From contig CM064420.1 of assembly GCA_032690845.1 (NCBI GenBank), positions 10,496,001 through 10,560,000 on the forward strand: DNA of 64,000 nucleotides, read 5' to 3'. This document shows, one piece after another, positions 34,197 through 45,760 of this stretch. Both the position numbers and the translations under genes were made by a program. This DNA is from Eleusine coracana subsp. coracana. Taxonomy: Eukaryota > Streptophyta > Magnoliopsida > Poales > Poaceae. The notes under the pieces are model-generated. The model was not told where the DNA came from. It ran no database searches and worked only from the letters and a program-made list of their open reading frames with translations. Positions within the stretch are counted from its first letter, which is position 1; each line of letters begins with the position of its first letter.

Positions 34197-35857
34197 AGCG
34201 TTGGGTAGTGATTTTAGTTGATTCATCGTCAGCCTGTTTTTTTGCTCCGTTGAAATAAAATTTATGCCGCCTGTTTGCAACAATAACCAAAAAGCATGAG
34301 CTTTACCTCATCCCACGTTAAGTATTCAATAACGAGAATACGAGGTGATGCCACGTTTTTCTCCCCGCTAATGAAAAAGAAACAGGAAATACTTAAAAAA
34401 AAAACAGGAAAAAGGAAGCAGTCATCAAGATTAATTAAGCTAAAGCTCTCATAGTCATACATCAGTCGGATGCGCGTCGCGTCGGCTGCTGCCGAGCGAT
34501 CGAGATGGCAGGCCAATTCCCCGTGAGGTCAGGGTGCACGGTCACCGACGGAGACGCGCCACCGGACGGTGCACTCGTCCGCGTGACCGCTTCCGCTTCC
34601 GAGGCGACGTGTGCCCGCGCGCGCCGGCACCCCCCGACGACGTGAGTCTCCCGGCAAAGGCCAGTAGCAGAGAAACGGCGTTTTTCGCGTGAGGGGTTAC
34701 GGGGCTTCGCGCGCGCCCAAACGTCCGCGTCGTGCATGCGTGGCTTTCCGCTCGGATTCATATTTGCTGCGTCTGCCTCAGCGTTTGGCCGCGGGAGACC
34801 TGTGCGCGCCTGTCCGTGCCAATACTAAATGCTGTGTGCTCGATGGAGTTCGGGAGCACATGTGTCCCTTTCCAACGGCTTCGTTAAAGTCAAGCTCTGC
34901 TCCTCTGCACCGCAAATGCTACTCCTAATCATCTGATGGCCTGCATTATTAGGGGTGGGCTTGAACATTTCTCGTATGTACTACAGGTACTATAATGCAA
35001 TTTACATTTCTGCGAATGGGAACTCCTTGGTTTGAATTGAAATGTAGAAGCATGTTGTGTAGAAGGGGTGGACTACGTAAATGTTGACCAAGAATACGTC
35101 GATATTCTGTTGTTTATGGCAGCACACAATGCGTGTGGGTCAGAGGCTCCCAATGCCAACATGGACTAGGAGAGGCGAATATGTGCCTCCGGGAAAGAAA
35201 AAAGAAAAGGGAAGTTTGAACGCTTAGATGCAAAGCCCCAATTATTAGTCCTGCACGAGCTCTGACAGCGGAATAAAGTCGTATTAAGTCCCAGTACATT
35301 TTTAAACCGGACCGTACCCTACTGTCGATAGCACCCATTGCTATGGTTTGCACGAATTTACGCATTCACAGACGAGAATCTTCACAAATCAAGCTCTGAG
35401 ACCCAAACAAGTAAAAATGAAAGCCTAGTAGGAGTAAGATACAAATAAAATAAAACACTAGTACAAGTGTGAACAGCACGAGCAACAGAGTGAGGAATGC
35501 CCAACGCTCTTTACAAAGAAAAAAAAAATGAACAAAATCTCAGAATCGCCAATGAACGATCCCAATCCTTTCCTCTCCCAACCAAACCACCGCCGCTTTG
35601 GCATAACGTCGATTAGAATTCCCGATTAGCGCACAACCCTTTTTCTAGACCAACGCTCTTTTTTCCCTCCCACACTTTTTTTCGATTCGTTTTTTTGATA
35701 TGCCCGCCCACTAATAACGCCTTTTGTTCTCCACACACACACACACCCAATCGGCACGCGCCACGTGCGCGGCGCACACCACCACCGCAGTTTAACAGCT
35801 CAGCAAAGCCAGAACAGATCTGAAGGGAGGGGCCAGCGACGACTTTCCTCCCGCGGG
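34197..35857. other. Intergenic between H-protein and kinase genes
   Basis: The genes converge. The first part holds the H-protein 3' UTR, the last part the kinase 3' UTR on minus. A CA microsatellite lies near 35732-35746. No further gene seen. Confidence 0.5.
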
Positions 35858-37053
35858 TCACAGCTTCCCGCGTCCGTCCGATCTCCCCTCGACGGCGGAG
35901 ATTGACCCGTGCGCGCTCTGCTCCAAGGTGCGCACCACGTCGGCCATGGACGGGCGCAGGCTCGGGTTCTCGCCGACGCACGCCGCCGCGAGCGCCGCCA
36001 CCGCGTCGGCCTCCGCCGCGTCGTACGCCGTGCCGAGCCTGTCGTCCACCAACCCCCTCGCGTCGCCCGGGTTTCCGCCCTTGAGCCTGGGCGCGAGGAC
36101 GGCGGTGAGGAGCCGCCCCTCCCCCGCGCAGAAGGCCTCCATCCCCGTGAGCAGCTCCAGCAGCAGCACGCCGAAGCTGTACACGTCGCTCTTCTTGGTG
36201 ACCACGCCCGACCGGATGTAGTGCGGGTCCACGTACCCGGGCGAGCCCAGCATGGTGGTCCGGCCCGCCGGCCGCGGCCGCACGGCGGCGGAGAACCCGG
36301 CCCGCGCCGACCCGAAGTCGCAGAGCTTGGCCCGCATCGACGCGTCCAGGAGCACGTTCGACGCCTTCACGTCGCCGTGCACCACCTGCGGCTCGCACGC
36401 GTCGTGCAGGTGCGCCAGCGCCCGCGCCACGTGCAGCGCCACGCACACGCGCCGCGCCCACGGCAGCGTCCCCGACGACTTGCCCCCGCCGTGGAGGCGC
36501 TCGTGCAGGTTCCCGTTCGCCGCGAACTCAAGCACCAGCACGCCTTCCTCTGCAAAAGTCAGGAAACAATTCAGTTTCAGTTTCGATGAGCGACCTGACT
36601 AGTAGTAGCACAAGCTGATACCATGCCGGAGACAGAAGAAGCAGAGGAGAACACAAACAAACCTTGCTGGTCGCAGAAGGCGAGGAGGCGGACGATGTGG
36701 GGGTGTCGGACGCGGAGGAGCGTGTCGAGCTCCTGGCGGAACACGCGGTGAAGACGCTCGCTGCTGCGGTGGACCTTGACGGCGGCAAGCGCGCCGGAGA
36801 GGCGGGCGAGGTACACGGTGCTGAACCCGCCCTCGCCGACCACGGCGGAGGTGAACCTGCCGGTCATCGCCTCCACCTGCGCCAGCGACAGGCGCCGGGG
36901 CGCCCCGGCCTCGCCGCCGCACCCCTTCTCACCGAACGCGTCGGCGCCGGAGCAGCAGTCCAAGTCGTCGTCGTCCCCGTCCAGGTCGCGTGCGGCGGCG
37001 GCCGCATTGACGCCGCACCCGCACAAGAAGAGCTTGTACCTCTGTATCCCCAT
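35858..37053 (-). CDS. Receptor-like cytoplasmic kinase, At1g33260-like (2 exons)
   Basis: A predicted Ser/Thr protein kinase of 360 residues with neither signal peptide nor membrane span. Exon 1 is 37053-36663, exon 2 is 36549-35858, intron GT-AG. Kinase signatures: glycine loop GEGGFS (73-78), catalytic Lys93 (AAVKVH), Glu108, catalytic loop HGDVKASN (188-195), DFG 208-210, GSPGYVDPHY activation segment and DVYSFGVLLLELLTG. The catalytic loop has Gly instead of Arg before Asp (HGD), so it is a non-RD kinase. The N-terminus MGIQRYKLFLCGCG offers Gly2 and Cys11/Cys13 as possible myristoylation and palmitoylation sites, followed by an acidic DGDDDDLDCC stretch. KVH.SSERL and TGMEAFC recall the Arabidopsis At1g33260 group. 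The partner receptor and pathway are unknown. Confidence 0.92.
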
Positions 37054-38335
37054 CTTAAGAAAGTTTCTCGCTTATTCGCTTCACCCTTCCTTCTTCCCCT
37101 GCCTTCAAATGGTTTCTTGCACACACGGCACAGGAGAGGAGGAGAAAGGGGGGAAGGAGACGACTTGCTTGTGAGTGCCCCTCTGTATCGCGTCGCTGTG
37201 TACTTGGGGTGAGGCTTATATATAGGTGGGTGTTGGAATTCAGATTTGGTGGGGGTGCGAAATGCGAAGTGCCAGCATTACGATGTGAGGAGAGACGCTC
37301 GCTGAGGTAAGCTTGGGGGAAAATTATGCAACAGCAGCATTACGATGTGAGTAGTTCGCGTGAAGGTGGCTGACACGTGGGACCACCTTACTCACAAGTC
37401 ACCGCTGCCATTATGCCTCACTTAATATGCTTCATGAACACATCAAATCATCAATTTTTCTCACTACTCTCCATTATCCGTGGAGTTCGATAAGTAGATT
37501 ACAGCGAAACCATGTCATATTTTATACCGATAATTGGACTGGATAGTACAGCAAAATATGGATGACCACACTATACACTTATATTAACAATGTCTTTGGT
37601 GGGTGAGTCAGTCCATTATGTGTGGAGCTTCTACGCACCGGATTAGGTTACAGGTGAAGCTAAGCTTAATCAGTCAGTCGATGGCGCAATTATATGCGAG
37701 CACTAAACAGTTATAGTTCCTTCAGGATCCAGGATGTCCCGCAACTACCGCGCTGATGCATCGACTCACTAGCTAGGCAATGTGAAGTTGACGATTATGG
37801 GATGATGCATGGCTCCGTCGAAAAAGCCCAAAGCTTCAGCCGCATGCTGCCAATTGCCGTTGCCGAGCTCCGATCAGGACCTCACCACACCACTCACTGA
37901 AAAAATGCGAAAAATTATCCCCGTCTAACTACCACTATCCATATCCAGTACGATTTCACAGCAAGCATTACGGAGTTGTATTAGGTGAAAATTGAGGTCA
38001 TGGTCTTGCTTGCGCTACATGATGATGAACAGTGCCCCGCGTCCTGCCAAGGATGGTGTCGGAGGCGAGAGCGATGGTTTGGTTGGTTGGGTTTGGTGCG
38101 GTGGCGTGGTCCGTCCGTGTGGAGCAGAGCAGAGCAGGAGGCGGTGGTCAAGGGAGTAGCGAGGCGACGGCCGGCCGGCCGGGCGCTGTGGGCACGCCGC
38201 TCGGGACGGCCCGTCGGCGCATCTGCAGGAAGGAGGAGGCATCCGAGAGTCGTCGTGATAAATGAGCTTTGTTTGCTTATGATGATGATGATGAATCTGG
38301 TCGTGCATCTGGCTGGTGTTTAGTCAAGTCTAGCA
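37054..38335. other. Kinase upstream region, no other gene
   Basis: Promoter side of the kinase gene, then AT-rich DNA and a GC-richer patch at 38030-38260 whose short ORFs have no motif. Confidence 0.45.
37217..37224 (-). promoter_or_regulatory. TATA box of the kinase gene
   Basis: TATATATA on the minus strand, about 165 bases before the ATG at 37053, leaving a plausible leader. Confidence 0.55.
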
Positions 38336-38540
38336 CAGGGTTCTAATAACGGATAAAAACTGACCGGTTATCTCAGTTAACTAGAAAACCGGTTTCGATC
38401 GGTCGTGTTAACCGATCGTTTAACCATGAAGAACCAAAATTAGTACTATAGCAGTTCAATTAATCGATCAGTTTTCCTGATTAACCAGATGGTTTTTTAC
38501 TGAACCGAGCCGGCCGGCTTCACCAGTTATTTCAACCTTG
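38336..38540. mobile_element. hAT-type MITE, 205 bp
   Basis: The left end CAGGGTTCTAATAAC and the reversed right end CAAGGTTGAAATAAC are imperfect inverted repeats. A perfect 8-bp target duplication GTCTAGCA occupies 38328-38335 and 38541-38548. The interior has CCGGTT/AACCGG-type palindromes. Its ends differ from the 1733 element, so it is another hAT family. Confidence 0.88.
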
Positions 38541-38548
38541 GTCTAGCA

Positions 38549-41500
38549 ACACTAACGCGAAACCGCAAACCTTTTTTATTTTCAGTTTGGAAACCCGAAA
38601 CCGTAAACCTTTTTCCAGAATCATCGTGCAAAATCCTGCACAATTCCTGTGAAATTCCTCGGGACATTGAAGCTACCAACGGAGCATTTGTGGCAGCGCT
38701 CCCCTTTCCCATTTACGCAGGACATTGCTCACCGGCTTCAGGTTTATTTCGTCAGGACACGGCCACTTTTGAGCTGTGTTATACTGCTGCTAGTACTAAT
38801 CCACGTACTGATGAGCTGTGACAAAGGAGGTTAAAGACGATGCGGGAGCAAACTTTTCGACGAAGCGGGGCAGGGATGGACCATGAACACACATCGGATT
38901 CCTGAACTTTCACAAGAACTCCGGGCGAGCTCGGCCGATCGCGTTCAGTGAACTCAACATATCTGCATGGGCGCGCGTACGAGCGTTTTAAAGGTGAGAT
39001 TTATTGCGTCAAGCGATGGAGCCACCCTCCTCCTCCTCCTCCGTCCCACGCTGACTGGCCTCCGACTCTTTATGGATCGACGTGTTCGCATAGTTTTCCC
39101 CTTAAGATACAATGCAACGCCATCGATGAGTCTGGTTCAATCCAACAAGGACAAGGACGGGCACCGAAAAGGTGACAAGTAGCGGCAGCAGTAATCACCA
39201 AGTCACTTTACTCAAGGGTAACAAGTGGCTTCTACGGCTGCCTGTACTGTATGTGCTCGTTAAGCTGCTGCTTCTGAATTCAGGGACGTTTGTTTACTGA
39301 AATTCTCAAGTAGACCGACAAGCCACTTCTGAAATTCTGAATGGTGAACGAAATTCGGAAATTATGGGTGTCGGACGAATGAGGTTCGGCGGTGCAGAAA
39401 TTGGTGTGACGCGTCACCTATCAGGATTGCATTCCATCGGCCATTTTGTTTTGCAGTGAAGGAACGTACGGCTGCTGCTCACGAACAAGAACGGCCTGTA
39501 CTAGAAGCAAAAGGTCGCCGAGCCTGAGTCATCAGGCACAGTTGTGACATGGGGCCTCAATGGTAGGCCAACATGTAATCATTTGATGCTGATTCGGATG
39601 GATCACTGAACAAGAAAGATCACTCGGCTGAATAAAGCGATCAGCCGAAATGTTCCTCAGGGACAGGAATAGGATGCTGTAATATATTTATAGGCCTAGT
39701 TAAGCTAGACCCAAGTGATTCAAGTCTGAAACAGCTACTAGTTGCTGGAAAGTCAAGTAAAACAGTGTCATGGAGTAGTAGACTGTAGTTACGTGCTTAA
39801 TAAAACTCAATGTCCTATGCCACTTGAAAAGTGTCTCTTTTAATGTTATCAGGACAAGTCGCTGTGGTTTTAGCATGTGTATGTACAGCGAGCTACTCCA
39901 CGATTTCAGTACGTTAGACCTCGATTTGTCAGACAATCTGCAGCTTCTTCAGCACTCAGCAGACTACTGAAAGTACTTATTTGCAAGAGGAAATGGCCGA
40001 ATGGAGCATCACTCTGAAAGCAATGGCTGGAGCAGAGCTTACATGTCACAGTTTGGTGCGCTGAGCTCAACTCTGTATTGCGCCTTGTGCAACACATGTC
40101 GAAAACCTGCCCTGTGTGCCATTGCTTTGCTGCTCTCTGGTATAGAGTTCAGACTTCTGCGTCAGCCTGTTTCTGGTTGTGGCTTGTAAAATATGATATT
40201 TAGCGTCGCTACCATGCTAGCGACTGATCGACAAAGTTTCCCAACAACTTCAATGCACGAAAGCGGCTGGCTAATTTCCAATAGTGCACCGCATAACATT
40301 CTAAATTCTTTGTTCTGCAGTTAAACAACAGATAAACAAAGTGTTGTTTCTTGAAAACTTGTGGAGACAAACAAAACGAAGTCATGCCCTCCATGCATGA
40401 GATCAGGAAACATTCAGACCACCAATCTGTTGTTGCGGTTAACATGTCACTGAGAGTCGGATGTCAAAAAACCCATCCCAGAATATTGAAACGATTCAGT
40501 CTTGAGAAACTGAGTATCGAAATCATTCAGTCTTCAGAAAAAAAAAAGGATGGATATCTCATAAAGCAAATCTGATTTCTGAAAAAACAGAATATTGAAA
40601 TCATTATTGTCCTCTTAACAATAAGCATTCTTCCCTTTAAAAAAAAATAAGCATTCTTCCCTTAAAAAAAAACAATAAGCATTCTTCAAGTTCTGCAAGG
40701 ATCGGAATCGTTGATTGATAGGGAAACAAACACGTATAGCCAAATGGAAAATACGAGACGGTAGAGTTTGTATGTGCGTATCGTTTGATCGTACGTCAGT
40801 TGTCACACGTATAATTCGTATGATATCGCACCGATCACACAGTTCACATCAGGAAAAATGGATTGACGTCCATGGCGAGAACAGGTACAGGGCCGCGACC
40901 GGGTCCCAACGTAGACGACGACGTCCTAACGTAACAACTAATAAGTTCTCTAGTCGTGTCCATTTTTTTTTTCCTAAGAAAGCGATTTTAAAATTTCCGG
41001 CCGAAAGTTCTCCTCTCTAAATTAACAAGAACACAACGGTGCATTCTCCTGCGGGCCACGCGCGCCCTATCTCTCCGATGGCTCCCATTTCCGTCATATT
41101 GCTGAAAAACTGCACCGCCCAAAATCAATCAATCGGCAACAGAACCGGCTAATCAGCGCCACCAAAAAATTAAGCATTCGAGTATCCGAGCGATGTGATG
41201 CCCACTGTGTTTATTTCTGCAAAACTAAGAGCACGCGTGAAGCAAGCGAGAAGCTTCACGAGGCATTCAGAATTAAGACAGTAGAGTCCTAGAGAATCAG
41301 ACATTCAGACAAGAAAGATATTCCTGACCCGTGCGTGCGGGTATATACAAAATAAATACATCGAGCCGACGATTTTAATAGGTTTCAGTGTCATTACTTG
41401 CCTTGACATGCACCGGACCAGTTCGAGTTCGGTGCAATGGATATGGATCAGAAAATAAAGGCAAAATTAAGACACGAGCGAGTGTGCAGTGTGCTTGGAA

Positions 41501-43056
41501 GCTACGTGCGAGGAGCAAACGACGTCCCAACTGAACAAGACCCAAGTTCTAATTAAGCTGCAACAGCTTGCATCAAGCTACAAATGTCTAAGATACAAAA
41601 CAACGCTACCGATGGATGCGTCCTGTCACTGTCAGTGCTGATTGCAACAGCAACGTTGAAATCGCACACATATATGAATTAGTACAAAATTTTTCAGCTC
41701 AATTGAATACTAGTTCTTTAATTTTCCTTGCGCTTTTGAGGCCATTGACTGCGGCGGATCGGCGTTCACGGGCGCACGAATTGATCGCTCGCGTGGAGAG
41801 GAGGATTATGTATCGCGCTACGAAAATTCTGTCCAACAACCGGACACGGGTGGCGCTTGTTTATTCGGCTCCCGGTTGCGGGTGCGAGCAGCGTGTCGGC
41901 TGCTTCGCAGGTCGCCGATCTTGTGCGCCGATTTGTTTACGACGCTAAAACTTGTTCGTCGTAGACACAGCTTCTTGTTCCACAACGGGAATAGGTCTAT
42001 CTGGTTTCTCTGAACGAAATTTCATACCGGGGTTAGTCGACTGTGTTGATCTTGTTCCTTACCTAATGGTTGGGACAAATGATTCGGTTTGGTGCCCAAT
42101 AGAGAAGTACGAGAAGGAAACTACGTGCGAGCAGCTCGGAGCTTTGTGATGGGGCCTTGTGCCTGATAGGAGGAGAGCCCCATTGGACACGACGATAGTT
42201 AACCAATCCAAATTAGCTCGCTGATTCCCGCTTAATTAACTTGTCCACTCCGTACATATACAAGGATCCCGTTGACGACGCCGACCGACCCAGCGAGAGC
42301 GTACAACGATTGAGTCATGGGCGGAGAGATACCGGACAGTCTGCACGGGAATCGGCCGGCAAAGCGGCCGAGGGGGCGCACGCCTGTTCGCCAGAATCAT
42401 CGGCGTGTCCGTGTGAAGTGCACAGGACAGAAGCTCTCGTGCGAACCAAGGCCATGCGTGCGCGCATCAGGTGCATGGTGTAACTTCACGCCACGGCACT
42501 CGCCACGACGCCACTACTTCCTATATGGCCTTTGCGTGACACAGTATATGGTACGTATGCTTGATGCGATGATGTGCTTGTATGATTACTTGCTGGAGCG
42601 AGGTGTAGCCAGGTGGCATTGCCAGTCGTTCACGCGTACGCGGTAACTGGTTCGAGTCTACGTACATCTGCACCTGAACCCGACGATGGCGATGTGTGCG
42701 GGACGGAGACATGTAGCGGGACGGCCGGAACGCGGCGGCGCCCTCCGGCCAGCGACGGCGGCACGGTGCGATCCGTCAGGGCGGCTGAAACGAAGCCTTC
42801 CTACGCTAGGCTACGATTCTGCCCGCTCGACCCATCACGGGCCCAAAACGTCACCACGGGCCGGCCCACGAAGGAGAGCTGTTCATCTACGTCTTCGTCC
42901 ACCTCAGCGATCCCATCCAAACTCCCAACAACTGCCACTCCACTCCAGTCCCACGCTTCCGTGTCTCCCCGGCCTTCTCCTCCTCCACCTCCCCTCACGC
43001 GCGGCGTGGTAGCACTCGAAATCCCCAATCGCCGATCACCGCGAGCCTCCCGAGCA
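38549..43056. other. Intergenic upstream of ETF-QO
   Basis: No recognisable gene in about 4.5 kb. A small 29-bp repeat cluster lies at 40616-40690. From about 42700 the DNA becomes GC-richer and includes the ETF-QO promoter and 5' UTR. An ORF from 42613 is in frame with ETF-QO but is upstream sequence. Confidence 0.45.
40616..40690. repeat. Short tandem repeat, about 3 x 29 bp
   Basis: Three imperfect copies of AATAAGCATTCTTCCCTT followed by an A run. Confidence 0.75.
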
Positions 43057-45724
43057 ATGCACCGGGCACTCCGCGCCGCGGTGGCGGCGGCCTCCGCGGG
43101 GCGAGCGCTGTCGTCGGCATGGGTGGCGGCGCCCCGTCCCGGCCACTACCCGCGCGCAGTGCCCTGCTGGGGCGCTGCGGCGCCGTGGGCGAGGTGGCTC
43201 TGCTCCGGACGCGAGGCGCTGAGCTACGATGTGGTGATCGTCGGCGCGGGGCCGGCGGGGCTCGCCGCGGCGATCCGGCTCAAGCAGCTCTGCCGCGCCG
43301 CGGATACCGACCTCTCCGTCTGCGTCCTCGAGAAGGGCTCCGAAGTCGGTGCGCCGCCTCTCTTGCACGCCCTTGTTAATTTGGTACTACTACCTGCGAA
43401 GTGTCCCTTCTGGTCCGGTGGATGTGACTCATATTCGTTGCGCTGCAGGTGCTCATGTGCTGTCAGGGAATGTGTTCGAGCCCCGAGCATTGGATGAGCT
43501 GATTCCGAAGTGGAGACAAGAGGATGTATGCTCTTCTGTCTTTTAGTTATATGCAATGATGGGTTTAATTTTGACATTTTCCCATATACTTAGAGGCCAG
43601 CATTAACAGTTAGCTTAGCCTCATCAACTGGTAATGACTACTTATCATGTTTACAATTCGAGTGTATATGACAACTGTAAATGACCAGTGCTATGGGCGT
43701 TTTCATGTCGTGGTTAGAAATGTCTGTTGCTGTATAGTTTCTCTGAAATTATGATACAGTTGGGGATTCAGTTTGGATTGATGCACATTGGAAATCACAC
43801 AAGGAACTGGTTTTTTATGTGCTTATGTTGTCTTTGACAGGCCCCAATCAGAGTTCCTGTTACATCCGACAAGTTCTGGTTCCTGACAAAGAACCAGGCC
43901 TGGACACTGCCATCTCCATTTGACAACAAAGGAAACTATGTGATAAGGTGTTAATATGTTGCTGCGTTTATCATCTACATCCACACACCTTTTTCAGAGA
44001 ATCTATTACATTACTCTGATTCTCCTTTGTTTACGAATTTGTTATGTCCAGCTTGAGCCAGTTGGTGCGATGGATGGCCACAAAAGCTGAAGAGCTGGGT
44101 GTTGAAGTATATCCAGGTTTTGCTGCTAGTGAGGTACCGCCGCTTCTCATTCTACAAACGCTTATATGTAAAGACTAATATTTGCCTGGATTCTTCTCTA
44201 ACAGATCCTTTATGATGAAAATCAAATAGTTACAGGCGTTGCAACCAATGATGTTGGTATTGCTAAAGATGGTACGAAAAGGGAAACTTTTCAACCTGGT
44301 GTAGAACTAAGAGGCAAGTAACCCCCCTTCCTTGTAATCATGCACATAATCTAATCACCCATATGCTAAATTTTGTGCATGATATTTTAATCTGCCAGTT
44401 GCCTGTCTTTTCTGTTTGAAATTTGGATAAGTGGCTAATGTCTAGTCATATCTTGATTTGAGCTTTCTCTTCCATTCTGGTTGTTCAGCTCATGTATGTA
44501 TTGTCATGATATGCAGGGCGTATAACACTCCTTGCCGAAGGCTGTCGAGGTTCACTGTCAGAGGTCAGCATATGGAATTGTGCTTCTACAGTTCTGTTAT
44601 ATAAAATGTTGTATGTTTATATTTTTACAATACGATGCTAACGCGCATCCATATTTCAGAAAATAATGAGGAACTACAAGCTCAGAGAGAGTGGGCAAGG
44701 TCAACATCAAACATATGCTCTTGGAATTAAGGAGGTATTTTTAATGATTATCACTTCGTATTTCCAAATGCCTTGTTCTAAATTTTGACAAAACCAACTG
44801 GTGTATATCACAATGGACACTAGATCATTTGCCTGAATGATGTCACGTCATGCACATCAATGTACGGGCAATATGGTGCACCTTAGTTTTAGCATAACTT
44901 TGATCATTGACGTTCATGCCATTTTCACAAAACTTCTTTTCCACCTTGTCTATACTTTTGAGAAAATCCACTAGTTCCCTTTGATTCCAATTAACCTGTT
45001 TACACTTTCTCTTTCGAAATGTTGTTATCCTCTACCTAACTACTTATAGATAAATGGTCACATCACATAGAACAATTTGAATTCGATTAGGTTTGGGAGA
45101 TTGAAGAAGGAAAACATGATCCAGGTTCCATTGTTCACACTGTTGGATGGCCTTTGGACTCGAAGACATATGGAGGGTCATTTCTATACCACCTTGATGA
45201 TAGACAGGTAACTCTTCTGTTTGACATGTGAATGGGCACTTCCTGCATTCTGTATTATTTCTGTCATATAAGATACAACAGTTCAACTTAAGGTTTTGTT
45301 TTCCAATAAACAAGAAAAAAAACTAAGATCAGATTATAGGTATCATTCCGCAACCTAGTAACAAGAACATTTATTGCCTGTGCTAAGTGAATTATTCTCC
45401 TTGGTTAAAAGGGAAAATTTCTTTTTAATCTGCTGAGAAGAAGTCTTGAATCACCAATTGAGCACTTATCATGGGGCCCTTCTAATTGCAGCGTGGATAG
45501 CTTGATATGGATTTCCTTTCATACCATTTAACTTCCTGCAACGTTTGCTGGAATATTCACATCATGTGTAAGTAGTTATTAATTGTACTAAATATGTCAT
45601 ATGCTCTCATTTTCCAGTTAGCAATTGGCCTGGTTGTTGCGTTGAATTATCGAAATCCTTTCCTGAGCCCTTATGATGAATTCCAGGTACGTGGGTTTTC
45701 TTTTGTAGATATATGTTGATGAAA

Positions 45725-45760
<36 letters not shown>

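Noticed and set aside
42640..42670. GGTTCGAGTC as a tRNA T-arm
   Set aside because: No acceptor, D-arm or anticodon stem can be built around it.
42613..43056. In-frame upstream extension of the ETF-QO ORF
   Set aside because: Composition is not transit-peptide-like and includes promoter-type sequence. The ATG at 43057 gives a normal mitochondrial presequence.
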